NCBI GenBank assembly: GCA_021234535.1
Contig: CM037846.1
Location: 16,318,150-16,382,149 of the forward strand
Origin: Stichopus chloronotus
Lineage: Eukaryota > Echinodermata > Holothuroidea > Aspidochirotida > Stichopodidae
Length of the DNA stretch: 64,000 bases
Direction: 5' to 3'
Shown here: in pieces, positions 27,849 to 40,300 of the stretch
How positions within the stretch are numbered: the first letter of the stretch is position 1
Layout: every line of letters starts with the position of its first letter
Notes under the pieces: generated by a model
What the model saw: only the letters and a program-made list of their open reading frames with translations
Database searches by the model: none
Told to the model about the DNA's origin: nothing
Position numbers and translations under genes: made by a program

Positions 27849-30440
27849 AAGTATGTTTGTGTAAGCATCTTGTAAACACGATATCTCAAGAAACGAAATG
27901 TTTACAGATCTCATATTTGGTTTGTGGGTGAATCATACATTGAGATAAAAGAGGCCATAGGCTTTTGGTGATCTCACTGTCATTTTGGTTCAACAGGAGT
28001 CAAATTGGAAAAATCTCGTGAACACAATATGTCAAGAAGGGACTAAAACCGATCTCATGTTGGTTTATTTGTGAGCCTAATAAGGACAAGAAGCCTATTG
28101 TTTAAGGTGGAGGTCTTATGTCATTTTGGGTCACAGGGGTCAGTTAAAACCTTGAAAACATGATAACTCAAAAAAGGAAACTTGTACAGATCTTATATCT
28201 AGTATATAATGGAGCCGTATTGAGGAAAAGAAGCCTATTGTTTTAGTGTGAGGTGAAAGGTCATTTGAGGGTCAACAGGGTCAAATATTGAAAACTTTGT
28301 AAACATCATATCTTAAGAAGAAAAGCTTGGATAGATGTGAGTGCAAGAAGCCGATTTTTTTGTGGTGAATGTTAAAGGTTATGCCGGGTCCACAGGGCTC
28401 AAACAATTAAAAACTTGTAAACACAATATCCTAAGACGGAAAACTTCTACAGATCTCATATTTAGTAGGCTGGTGTACTTTATGATGAAATAGATGAAGT
28501 CTGTTGTGTTTGGTGGAGGTCAAAGGTCATTGATGGGTTAACAGGTTCAAAAAGTGAAAACCTTGTAAACACGATATTTCAATATGGGAGGCTTTTCAAA
28601 CCTCACATTTAGTAAGTGGGTGTGCAATAATGAACACAAGAAGACCATTCTTTTGTGGAGGTCAAAGGTCATTTGTGGTCAGTGGGGTCAGATAGTCAAA
28701 ACATTCTAGGCACAATATTTCACTCGGTTAAACTGGCACGTATGTAGCATATTGATAAGTGGGTGTACTTTGTGAAGCACAAGTACCCTAACGTTTTGTC
28801 GGAGGTCGAACGTCGTTTATGGTCAACGGGATCAAGTAGTGAAAACCTTGCAAACACATCATCTCCGGAAGTAAGACTCATGAAAATAATTCCGCATGAT
28901 GAATTCATGGAAACCACAATGTATTTGTGCATTCTGGTTTATATATCAGTTATCGCCAATTATTCATAATTCATCCTTGACATCCAAGTTAAATTTAAGT
29001 TCAGTTATTTACATTGAATAGAATCTTCTGTTAAGTTTTGTGTAATATTCAATTAAATGTTATTATTACCATGTCAACTATTTGACTGACAGGTAATTTT
29101 ACGAAAGTTAAGCCTTTTATGATCACTATATGTTTTGCCATGAAATTAAGAGTGCAAAAAAACTTTGTATAGTTGAATATTTAGAAAAACAAAATGAAAA
29201 ATACTGATCAATCATTGCTACTTCAGTCTCATTTTTGGTTTCGATAAATCGTAACCTTTGTAATCATGCCATGTATGTATGTACGTACGTACGTACGTGT
29301 GTGTGTGTATGTATGTATGTACACGTGTATGTATGTATGTATGTATGTATGTATGTATGTATGTATGTATGTATGTATGTATGTATGTATGTATGTATGT
29401 ATGTATGTATGTATGTATGTATGTATGTATGTATGTATGTATATATGAATGTGACGCCTACATTGTAAATAAGATATCTCAAGATGGGAGATATGTGCAG
29501 ATTTCATATTTGGCTTGATTGTGAGTCCTATTGAGGGGAAGAAGCTGATTGCTCTTGGTGGAGGTCAAAGGTCATTTGGGGTCAACAGCTTTCAAAAAGT
29601 GAAAATCTTGTTAACATGATATCTCATAAAGGAAACATGTACATATCTCATGGTTAGGATGTGGGGGTACCATATTAAGTACAAAAAGACTACAGTTTTT
29701 GGTGGAGATTAAAGTTATTTTGGGTCAACAAGGGTCAAATAATAAAAAAAAGTGTAAGCACAAAATCTCAAGAAGGGAAACATTTACTGGTCTCATATAT
29801 GGCATGTTAATGTACCATATTGGATGTACAAGAATCCTATTGTTTTTGGTGGCGGTCAAAGCTCATTTGGGCTCAATCGGGGCCAAATAGTGAAAACCTC
29901 GTAAACACGAGATCTCAGGAAAGCAAACTTATACAGATCTGATATTTAGTATGTAGGTGAACCTTATTGAGGAAAAAAGCCTACTGTTTTAGTGTGAGGT
30001 CAAAGGTCATATGGGGTCAAAAGGGGTCAAATATTGAAAACCTTCTAAACATCATATCTCAAGAAGGAAAACTTGTACAGATGTCATGTCTAGTATATCG
30101 GTAAGCCTTATCGGGGACAAGAAGCCTATCATTTTAGTGAGAGATCGAAGGTCATTTGGGATAAACAGGGATCAAGTGGTTAAAACTTTGTACACATGAT
30201 ATCTTAAGAAGGAAATCTTCAAGAAGGGAAGCTGAGATAGATATCACTAAGGTTAAACTTGCACATGCATGTCATACTGGTAAGTGGGTGTACCTAATTG
30301 AAGCGCAAAAAATCTAACGTTTTGTTGAAGGTCAAAGGTCATTTAGGGTCAACAGAGGTAAATTGTGATACCTTGTCAACGCAATATCTCAAGAAGCAAC
30401 ATTCATGAAAATATTTCCTAATGATGATTTCATCGGAACC
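27690..30440. repeat. Microsatellite-led repeat family with AGGTCA-rich monomers
   Basis: Two head-to-tail copies of one repeat start near 27,690 and 29,170. Both contain AAAATGAAAAATACTGATCA, then a (GTAT)/(GT) microsatellite, then a run of roughly 110-150-bp monomers. Each monomer reads approximately: TTGTAAACACGATATCTCAAGAAGG, a poorly conserved spacer, AAGAAGCCTATTGTTTT, then GGAGGTCAAAGGTCATTTGGG and a further GGTCAACAGGG. Perfect AGGTCAAAGGTCA boxes are at 28,517, 28,659, 29,562, 29,997 and 30,329. Monomers are degenerate and non-coding. Confidence 0.85.
29327..29440. repeat. (GTAT)n microsatellite
   Basis: An uninterrupted tetranucleotide run of about 28 units, preceded by related GTAC and GTGT repeats from 29,271. 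Translated frames of this run are artefacts. Confidence 0.97.
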
Positions 30441-31703
30441 ATGATGCAGTTGTGTATTCTGGTTTTAACTTGGCTACGTCATATGGTCGAAGGTTGTATT
30501 TTCCCACGCTAAGTATGATGGGTTTGGAAATACGCATTATCTAATTCTCTTGGAGGGTATCATCGGAACATCCCGATATATTATTGTCTTCTTTGCATTT
30601 TTTTCAGATTTACCACTTACCTGTCAAAGATATAGTTAACAGAAGTAAACGTTCTAAAGCCCGCGCGGAGAAAATCCCGAACACGTAACTCTAGTGTGGT
30701 TTTGATGACTTCATTATGAGGATTTTTTTTTTAAAATATGACATATCACATACGGCGATATACTTCGTTTTTTGTGGTATTACATCAACTTATGATTTCA
30801 CCACTTAAGATCTAACATCGTTCATAACTTATAGGCACATTATATCTCAACATGCACAACTGCATACTACATAGTAGCATAGATGTCCACAAGCATGTCC
30901 TGTGAATATTGACAAATCGACTCTTGTTTTCAAAGATGAAACCCCACATCAAACATGATAGTATCTTGTGGTCAATACACCACTACACCTACATAAGATA
31001 TGAGCGCTCAGTGCCGGCTTCCCTCTTTGGAATATGATGTTCACAAGGTTTTCACTATCCTTCAACTATTGACCACAAATTACCTTTGACCTCTCAGAAA
31101 AACAATAGAGTATTGTACTTAACGTGGTATGTCTACCTATGAAATGCGACACATGTCCATGCATCCCTTCTTAAATATCGTGCTTACAAACTTTACAGAG
31201 ATTGACCTATGTTGACCTCACGCGACTTTCGACTAGCACATACAGAAATCTGCCATTTATACTCAATGTGGTGCACCTCCACATCAAATCTGTGGTAATT
31301 TCCCTTTGATTGTTTAACGATTTAAAATAGGATCCTTTAGTCGGAGATTTACAATACCTTCTGACTCGTCGGCAGAACAGTAGTTTTATGAAATAACATA
31401 ATCATATTCTTACCTACCTTCCTACAGTAATCCCCACGAGTATTTGAGCCGTAACCATCAAAAGGCGGCTGTTGCATGGGTCATTTCAGGTACAAAGGTT
31501 TTGTACGATGTAATTCATGTTTCAAATACTCTACCATAGAGTAAAATAAAATCAAAATTACCAACTACCCCCGATCGTGACATTGTTAATCCTTTAACAG
31601 TAGTTTTAAATGTTCAGGTACGTGGGCTTTTCACCACCACTACCTTTTCAGTCGGAAACGTACTGTTTAGGGCAGCTCTATTAACAAAAGTAGTAATAAG
31701 GGG
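30441..31703. other. No recognisable gene
   Basis: AT-rich intergenic sequence. Around 31,040-31,210 there are weakly matching reverse-strand traces of the AGGTCA repeat family (for example TTGACCTCTCAGAAAAACAAT). Nothing coding was recognised. Confidence 0.4.
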
Positions 31704-33167
31704 CAGGGGCGTAGATTTCTTTTCAACATTGGGGGGGGGGGGGATGATGTGTGAACGCGAAGCGTGCACGGCGAGCGAGAAGCGCGAAGCCCCTAGAGGG
31801 TGGGGTCCAGGGGCCCGTCTTAGGGCCCCTGGTGGGGTCCAGGAGCGAAGCCCCGGTGGGGTCTAAGGGGCGAAGCCCCCGAAAGCTCCTGGGTTTTAAC
31901 GCCTCAGAGGCCACAGGAAGACTGCTTTAAGGGGTAAAATACATATGTAATGTTGTAGGGTATTGACATGATTATACGCTTAGGAAAGGCTCTTTTGAGC
32001 ACAAAACTCTTTATCAAGTTGCACTGGAGGACTGAAATTGAACAATTCTAGAGCAACGATGTACCGTTAAGTTTTAAAAGGCAGGTATCAGCTCAGGCCT
32101 ATCCCCGGTAACAAAAATTTGAGTTCGAAGACCATTACATGTCTTGCAAGTTGGCTGGAGATAACCAGAAAATTTTCAACTTTATTCATGAAAGTAATGC
32201 AAAGGACATACATATGAATACATAAAACTTAAGCTAAAATTTTTGTACAACCTAACAGAAGGAGATGATATAGTTCCCAAATTATCAACCATTCCCGCCA
32301 AAAAATCATCAAATATCGGTAAATAAATTGAGTTTGTAAAAAGGATTGTGACGGATTGAATAGTAAAACGTTAGAACAGTTTTGTAATATGGCTTTATCA
32401 TATATTATTCTCACAACCTCAAACAACTTGAAATCGATTTAAAATACTTGCAACCATGGAAAAACGCATAGAGATTAAACGGAGACGGGAGATTTCCTTA
32501 CGAAAATTACCCCATCGATATTCGCGAAAGTAACTATACTTGGTGCCATTCACTGTCTTAAGGACGACAGAATTTGCCCGACGTACCCTTTGTGGTAATA
32601 ATTCTTAATAAAAAATAGCTATTTAATGATATGAGACAATGCATCGGTCAAAGGGTTAGGGTTTTGCACAGCAAAGCGGTACAGCCAAACGGCCGCATCT
32701 CTTGGTAACCTTGGGTGCAGGTGTGACGATTGCAGCTAAAACAACTAGCCTGCACAGTGTAATTCTTCTCCATCGGGCAGGCACGTCTCCGGTAGAAGCC
32801 CGCCAAGGTTAAACGAATTATGTGGGACCGGTCTGGAGTATTTCAGCGAAGATGGGGGACTAGTGACTACCCAGCTTAAATGACAGAAACTTAAAGTATG
32901 TGACTTTCATGGCTTGAAACGTTTTGAAAATGATGTAAAAAGTTTGGAAACCTGACGTAACGTAGCCTACATAGACAGCATTATATTACACACGTATGTG
33001 AACATCGTGAGTCATGTTAATCATGAGGGGAGAATAAATGTTGCTTACTTGTCAGTAAAAAACACGTATCTGTAGACTGAACATTGGGGGGATGATTACA
33101 TTGACCATCCCCCCTAGTCAAATATTGGGGGATATATCCCCCATCCCCCCGGGATCTACGCCTATGA
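31704..33167. mobile_element. Non-autonomous hAT-type DNA transposon
   Basis: The element begins CAGGGGCGTAGAT and ends ATCTACGCCTATG, an inverted repeat matching at 11 of 13 positions. It is flanked on both sides by the 8-bp direct repeat ATAAGGGG (31,696-31,703 and 33,168-33,175). An 8-bp target duplication with CA..TG ends is the signature of the hAT superfamily. Just inside each end is a G-rich or C-rich tract. A GC-rich block rich in GGCGAAGCCCC sits at 31,755-31,890. No transposase was found in the 1,464 bp, so it depends on a transposase encoded elsewhere. Confidence 0.85.
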
Positions 33168-33175
33168 TAAGGGGG

Positions 33176-33518
33176 TAATTTGACACCTACGTCGGGCACG
33201 TATATAGGGACTGTATTCCAGGGACCTCAAAGGGCCAGCAGCAGTGACAGGGACAGCATTGTGGGTATCGGGAGGGCGTTTTGCGACTGCATAGGTTAGC
33301 ATCGAGGTTCGGGGACGTATTTTGAGCTTTCACCAACGTATTCTCATTTTCTCATTTTTTTTTCTCATTTTTTCTCATTTTGTTCTCAGATTGCTCATTT
33401 TTCACGTTTACATACATTCGGTTCTCATTTTGCAGCTTTCTCGCATATTTGCTACTTAGCACTCATTTAGCACTCACCCTCTCTCTCTCTCTCTCTCTCC
33501 ACCTCTCTCTCTCTCTCC

Positions 33519-33573
<55 letters not shown>

Positions 33574-34568
33574 ATCTTCTTCTACAGGTATCCTCCTCTA
33601 CAAATTTCGTCCCTCCTCTTCCCATTCTTTAACCCAACCCCCCCCCCCCCTGTTCGCCATTACTTGTATACTATTGCAAGAGGGATAATGGAAAAGGGAT
33701 AATGGAAAAATGGGTGTTACACTGATAAGCGGATAGCTGGATTGGCTAAATGACGACAATAAACAACAAAACACAATAGCGTGAGTTTACTAGCATTTAT
33801 TCAAACGACCTCATATTCAGCCAAAATTAAAAGGCTATATGGGAATATGAGACATACAGATATGCGTGCGACCCTTTAAACCCGGCTTGAGGAAATAGTT
33901 TCAGACAGTTTAGTTTTTTTCTCTGTGGTAGAGTAGTTTAATTTTTCTTCTATGGTACAGTGGTTTAATTTTTTTTCTGTCTGTGGCAGGAATGGGCCAC
34001 CGTAGTTATCTCACTCAACCTACCCCGACCGTCCGTGTAGGTAGTAAAATTTTCCCCTAGTTATGCGACCTATGGATGCCTCGTGAAACCGCTCTTTGCC
34101 TACTGCGCATTTGTACATTTTGTTCTCCTCACCAGGTCACCGCTACAGTCGTAAACGAGTTTGTAAGTTAATTTGAATGCAGGAATTACTTGGCATGTGT
34201 CGATATTTTTTCCACTGAGGTGGTGTTTCGTATGCGTTATCGAAGACATACTGACGTGGCTGTTCGTATGTGCGGTTATACCATCTAGGCCAGGCCTACG
34301 TTTGTAGCAGCTTATCAATCTCACTTTAGATCCACCTATTTCGTAGCCTAAGTCGTGCGTGTTACTGGGCGGATCTGCAATCAGGGGTGCAGCGCAAATG
34401 TCCACTGTGGGAATCTACGTCCATGTTGTTGCCTGCAAGTTCAGTTCTTCTAGTGTCCGTCACATAGTTTTACTTTCTGTGGAAGTCTCGCCGTTTGTCA
34501 GATGCGTCATCATCCCAATACCTCTGGTGGTCATGTGTTATAAAAGCAGGCACCCTTCACGGCAGGCA
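33176..34568. other. Intergenic; no gene seen
   Basis: The stretch contains T-rich TTTTCTCATTTT repeats near 33,340-33,400, a long CT microsatellite (listed separately) and a short duplication, GTTTAATTTTTTTTCT-like, near 33,908-33,980. No coding feature was recognised. Confidence 0.4.
33479..33573. repeat. (CT)n microsatellite
   Basis: About 95 bp of CT dinucleotides with two CCAC interruptions and one A. Translation gives only Leu/Ser runs. Confidence 0.95.
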
Positions 34569-35092
34569 CGCTTTTGTGGGGACATTTTCGTGTAAACCCC
34601 CTTCAAGGTTCAATTAAGAAAATGGGTTTCTCCCTCTTATCGAACGATTTGACCCCCGAGGTTTTGTGTGGACATTCTCGTATACACCTTCTTTAAGACT
34701 TAATTAAGAGAAGGGGCTATTCCCTGGTTACATTTTGTGATATTTGATGGGAAAGTGGGCACCCCTCAAGGAGCTGGGACTTAGAATTTTTTTCGAAAAT
34801 CTTTTACGTGCAAAGTCAATGGGGGTAAAATTAGCAAAGTTAGTATGTCTCTCGGGCCCGTGGACCCTACTGATTGATGGATTTGACCCCCGAAGTTTTG
34901 TGTGGATATTCTCGTATACACCTTCTTTAAGACTTAATTAAGAGAAGGGGTTATTCCCTGGTTGCATTTTGTGATATTTGAGGTGGAAGCGGGCACCCCT
35001 CACGGAGCTGGGACTTTGAATTTTTTTCGAAATTTTTCAACAGAATTGACTGTCACAAGTCTGGGATTAACGTGTGTAAGCGCTGTAGCCTC
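34569..35092. repeat. Inverted short copy of the 234-bp repeat with shared flank
   Basis: The sequence is the reverse complement of about two units of the array at 25.1-27.7 kb: GGAGCTGGGACTTAGAATTT, CTTAATTAAG and GGGCCCGTGGACCC appear in reversed order. Beyond the last unit, 35,064-35,092 (GGGATTAACGTGTGTAAGCG..) matches the reverse complement of 25,066-25,095, so repeat and flank moved as one piece. The first unit is internally deleted near 34,625. Confidence 0.85.
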
Positions 35093-35224
35093 TACTGCCT
35101 GAGATCGAAGACCATTGCCAGTCACCAGTGATAAGTGACACTTCTGTTCATTGTTTGCTGAAGGATTGATGAGATGGAGATACGATAGAGGCCTATACTT
35201 TCTCATGGAGACTCACTCCGTCCA

Positions 35225-35912
35225 GGTTTATGATATGCTGCGAAACGAAGCGAAACGAAATAGCCTTACCCTGAACTAACACAATCTGTTTGATATATAG
35301 CAAACTAAGGAATTTAAAGGGAGGACAAAACTCAATCGCTCAAAGTATTTAGTGATTTTCTGTGCTGTTTCGCAAAGTGTCATTTGCGTGGTGTTAGCGT
35401 GGTGGGGTATTGATATTCTGCGAAACGTAACGAAATAGCCTAACCCTGAAAACGCGATCTGTTTGATATGTAGCAAACTAATGGATGTAAGGGGAGAACA
35501 AAATTCAATCGCTCAAGGTATTTAGAGATTTTCTGTACTGTTTCGCAAAATAGTCATTAGCGTGGTGGGGTATTGATATTTTGCGAAACGAAATAGCCTT
35601 ACCTTAAAACACGATCTGTTTGATATAGCAAACTAAGGGATGCAAGGGGAGGATAAAATTCAATCGCTCAAAGTATTTACAGATTTTCTGTGCTGTTTCG
35701 CAAAATATCATTAGCGTGGTGGGGTATTGATATTCTACGAAACGAAATAGCCTGAACCTACACAATCTGTTTGATACATAGCAAACTGAGGAATATAAGG
35801 GGGGGGGGGGGGGGACTAAATTTAATCGCTCAAAGTATTTAGGGATACTGAAGGCTCTTAAGTTCGTTTCGTTTCTTTTCGCTTCGTTTCGTTTCGCAGA
35901 ATATCATAAGCC
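35225..35912. mobile_element. Mutator-like non-autonomous DNA transposon with internal tandem units
   Basis: The left end is GGTTTATGATATGCTGCGAA. The reverse complement of the right end is GGCTTATGATATTCTGCGAA. The inverted repeats continue for about 36 bp with few mismatches. Exact 9-bp direct repeats CTCCGTCCA flank the element (35,216-35,224 and 35,913-35,921). A 9-bp target duplication with long terminal inverted repeats fits Mutator-like elements. Inside are four tandem units starting at 35,231, 35,411, 35,574 and 35,728. Each unit starts with TGATATTCTGCGAAACG-like sequence and ends with its near inverse TTTCGCAAAATATCA, so each unit is bounded by end-like sequence. No transposase is present. 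Confidence 0.85.
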
Positions 35913-35921
35913 CTCCGTCCA

Positions 35922-38900
35922 TAGCATTCCCATATGCACTCTACTTGCACAAATGCGCAAAGAACACAATAAACATATTGCAGCTGATTGTAATCATTGT
36001 CTTCTCATTCAGTTCTGTCTCTGCCACAACTGCAAACGATACCAACTAGTTACTGAAGTGACCATACTGCATCAAAATAGACCTATCTTCTCAAACTCAT
36101 AACACAAGACCAGTACTTCTCCGATTTATCCAGAAAACGCGCTTTTGAATACTACTGCTAGGCATATATTCAGGCACTATGTCGTTAAACTAAAGTAAAA
36201 ATATCATGTCCCTACGTTATTTTTCATTTCTTTCTTAGAATAAGGCGAAAAGTAGCCTAAGCTCATGCATGGTATTGAGGTATAGTCTATGCCATTAACT
36301 AAAGGCTAAGGAAATCGAAAGGATAAGTTCGCACAGCTTTAGTGTGTTCAAATAACCTGGCCCAGGAACGGACAGTAAGTGGTTGCGATGTTCGTAAACT
36401 TTTATAGTTTCTGACTTAGGTCGAAAGTTACTCCATTACTCAAGTAAGAATCAACTTGTGCAATCAAGTGCGGGGAGTATAAATATTCATCATAAGCGAC
36501 ATGTGATGAATACGGATTGAGCAGCACCACTGGAGGGTTGCATCTGAACATCCGGATGCGAGAGTCCATTGCTCGTTGACAAGTCAAAATGTTGTGTTGT
36601 AGTCCATTGCAATCACTCTATTGGTGGATGTTTGAGTGGGAACCTCGAGAACGATACCCCATTGGCCGGAACGAAGATCCACGATTTTGCTGTATTTTTA
36701 TTGTATAGCAGTTTCTGTTAACCAATGTCTAAATTATTTCGCAGGCAGCTCATATTGATTACAAAAGGTTAAACAAACATTGTGGCAGAGCGGGAGAATT
36801 TAAATCACTCAAACATGTGCAATAAGCAAAACTTGGACTTCGGCTTCAACAAATTCGGGGCAGAATTAAACTTTTCAGGTAGGATTAGAGAGAACATCAA
36901 TTTGAAGCTATTACAAGTTTAGCACCGGGCCTGACTCTCAAATTACTACGCGAATCCATTTCTTTCGTCCCTTGACATGCGAAAGTATATGCGGTCTGTA
37001 ACTTATAAATTACATTGGCAGGAACTGGTACGGCTTTCAATGTTCTGCGCCATTGTAGATAGCTGTGCGATTATGTGTAGTTCTGCTATTGGGCCATGGT
37101 TGAGTTACCGTGTGATAATTGCGTCTACTTTCCGGAGCAATTGTAAACTAGTCAGTTGAACCTCAAAGGAAAATAATGTGTTTGTATTACAAAAAAAACC
37201 CAGTATTTTTAAAACCAATGAATGCATGTAGACACAGAACGATAGATTATTTAAAACAAAGAAGTACGGCCTTGTTTACAAAAATGGTTTCTCACAGAAA
37301 AGGAATTTAGGTATTTGTTGTTAAACAATAATTTGTTCACCCAAACTTTCCAAAGTTTTAAGGAGATGAATCGTTTGCAGATGTTTATTAATGATCTTGA
37401 ATGGTTTAATACTAACAGGTGCAAATAATAATTTTGACCGATATGTTAAGTATTTCAGTAGGTATAGGAGCAAGTAGTTAAACACCAAGAAATCATTTTG
37501 ATTCTTCCAATGTGGAATGACATACCATTGATACCATTCATGCAGTCTCATGATTCACTGAATACATGGTAGGTCAAATACCGTTTTGTGTGCGAATTTG
37601 TGTACGAGGAATGATAATTGAATGCTATTAGCTCACGAAAAGCAAGGTGAATTGTCATGCGTAACAGAGGCACGCGTGTTAAATCCTTGTCGCATCAACG
37701 GGATTCAACGGTTAATACCTGACTCAGCAGTACCGTTCACGTTAATGGATCCAAAATATCGATTTGAAAATAAATACACCTATTTAAAACAACCACGACT
37801 GAAAGTGTATCGCCGGTCTACTCCGAAAGGCTTTTATGATCGAATCAAATTCATTTCATTTCATTGACTTTATTTTGCCCCACAAATACGAGAAGTGGTA
37901 GATTATAATGAAGACGATGATGATACCGGTAAAAATATACTCTAGAAACTCACAGAGAGAAAGAACCAGGTGAGGTTATACGTTGACCGGTTGGGGAGTA
38001 GTGGTTATTCCCCAAAATTTGGCAAATGATTTTATAAATTATCATTTACCGTTATCGTTTTGCAAGCGTAAGCTTTTGGAACACAAGATCTCAAAATACT
38101 GCACGTATGGATTCCTTAAAGGAGGCCTGCGAAGTGTCGCTTCCTTCAATGTAGGAGGCTTTTTGAGAAAAACCATGACACGCTAGTCGCAAACCGATGG
38201 TGACGTTCCACGTAGAAGGCAAAACGTCCCAACCCTTACACACACCCAAAAATAAATGATAAGGATCTTAGAACCGCGCCTGTAAAGAACTAAAAAACGA
38301 ATACAGTAAACTAAATTAGAAAGAAAAGCTTAAGAAGGCTAATTAATAGGAAGAAGATGTGAACAAATACTAGATTTGAAGTGGAAACTATTATCTAGTA
38401 ATCGTTTAATTTTTTATGTGATTATTAAAAGAAGTTATTTTTATAATATCGATTGGGAGTGAGTAACTAGAATAGTTGGTTAAGAGAAATGTGCCATACA
38501 TAGAGGCAGGCCGAGTGACAGAGAAAGCATTATTGCACACATATGTTATGGCACACATAGATAAAGTCAAGGTTTGCTGGTGAACAACATGACGATATTA
38601 CTTGGTGGAATGTTGTTAACATACCTGCGAAAAAAAAAAAAAAAACTGTGCAAATGTTGTGACAATATCGAATATTTTAAGAATTCCGAAAGTGTAATGT
38701 AGCAAATTAGTTGAAAAATACCTATGTTTGAAGGTTTTGTCGTTTTTGAAACTTCTATTTTGTAAAAACTTGTAGCGGTCTTAACACAGGGCTGAATAAT
38801 AAGTCGTACCGTAATTTTCAATACCATAGGCAAATTTTGAACGTACATGCAAGCAGTACACTAAACAAAAAGGGTCAAGAACAGGATATCGGAGACCGTA

Positions 38901-40290
38901 GAAAATACAAGCGTATTTGACACGATGTCACATCAGCAATCAATGTGAGGCGTTAATGACGCAGGTTTTGGTCAAGGAAAAGACCCATTTATCGGCACAG
39001 TAGCAGTAGGGGGAATTTTATGGCAAATTGACTTTCTGATACCAGTATTCATCCAGGGCTTTTTTGTTTCAATATTTTCCTTGAGACTTGACTTAGGAAA
39101 GTGAGTTTCATGCATTATACAATCTGGAGATTAGACACTAAACCATATTGAATGTAATGAGTTTATTAGCTTTTAGGAGTGTCCGTTAGGTAAATGGTGT
39201 AAGTCTAGCAAAATACATTGCCGAAAGTTTCAGTAAGTTGACATCTTTACCAAAACATGATCAATAAGAGACAAGAGGTATTCGTAATTCTAAATGGGAC
39301 AGGTATGACAATGGTTAAGCTATTTCAACGCAGTAAGTTGAGATCATTGCGCACTGTGTAGGAGCCTGCATTCCGAAGGTCAATATTAATATCACCGGCA
39401 AATATGCACACAGTTTTGCTGTCTACAGGTTGATGTACACTTTCAATAGCGTCAATAAAGTGTTTAACATTTCGTAAAGGCTTTCTATGACAAACTACGC
39501 TGAGAGCAAAATCTGATCGACCCTACTTGAAGACGGACCTCTGACGGCCACTCCAGTGGTTCAACGGAGGTCCAACGATCGTGACGATGCTGATGGGTTA
39601 AAAACCTGTGAGGCATCATGCAAGATGTTGTTCAGCCAGTCGACCTCCGATGGTCTGAAGGTCACGTGGATACCGGTGTTCCTTCAGATATTGCTGTATG
39701 TGCATAAATACGTAACCAGTACCTAGTGTTATAGAGAAAAGTAGTCAACCGAATGTTCTTCAACCTTACAGAATTGGCAGATGAACAGTTGCCATATTAT
39801 TTTTCACTGTAGAAAGTAAACTTTTACCGACACCACTTTATTTTTCATGAGGAGCAAGTTCGAAGGCATAATGAGGCAGTAGATTAGAAATTGTCAGGAA
39901 GTGGCAACGATCATTTTTTTGGTAAGCATCTCATCAAATTCCTGAGACAATCTATCAAGATAAGCCACAAGTTCAGTAAAAGGTAAGAAGAGACTTCTTA
40001 CGTTAAGAGGAAATACTGAAATACTGATCTGCCTTTTAATCATCTGTAATCATTAGCGTAACTCATCAAATAATTCAGTCAAAATCAACAAATAAAAAAT
40101 CAACAAGTCAAAATTAAACAATACATGGACTCTGATCATCTAATCAAAGTGGATTTCTGTCTGACGTGTGTGTTAAGTGGACGATACGATGATGATGATG
40201 ATGATATAATGATGATGATGATAATAATAATGACAATGAGCTCTCATTGCGTACACATTTCGTCTAAAATTATCTCTGATCTACTAGAGT
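35922..40290. other. No recognisable gene
   Basis: AT-rich intergenic DNA upstream of the intact sulfotransferase-like copy 3. A (GAT)n-type microsatellite lies at 40,188-40,235. Promoter and 5' untranslated exon of copy 3 may be inside this interval; an acceptor-like CTACTAG lies just before its ATG. I cannot place a TATA box or start site. Confidence 0.4.
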
Positions 40291-40300
40291 TTTCTTCAAG

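Noticed and set aside
29229..29518. Frames with Tyr-Ile-His-Thr or Met-Tyr-Val-Cys repeats
   Set aside because: They come from the GTAT microsatellite.
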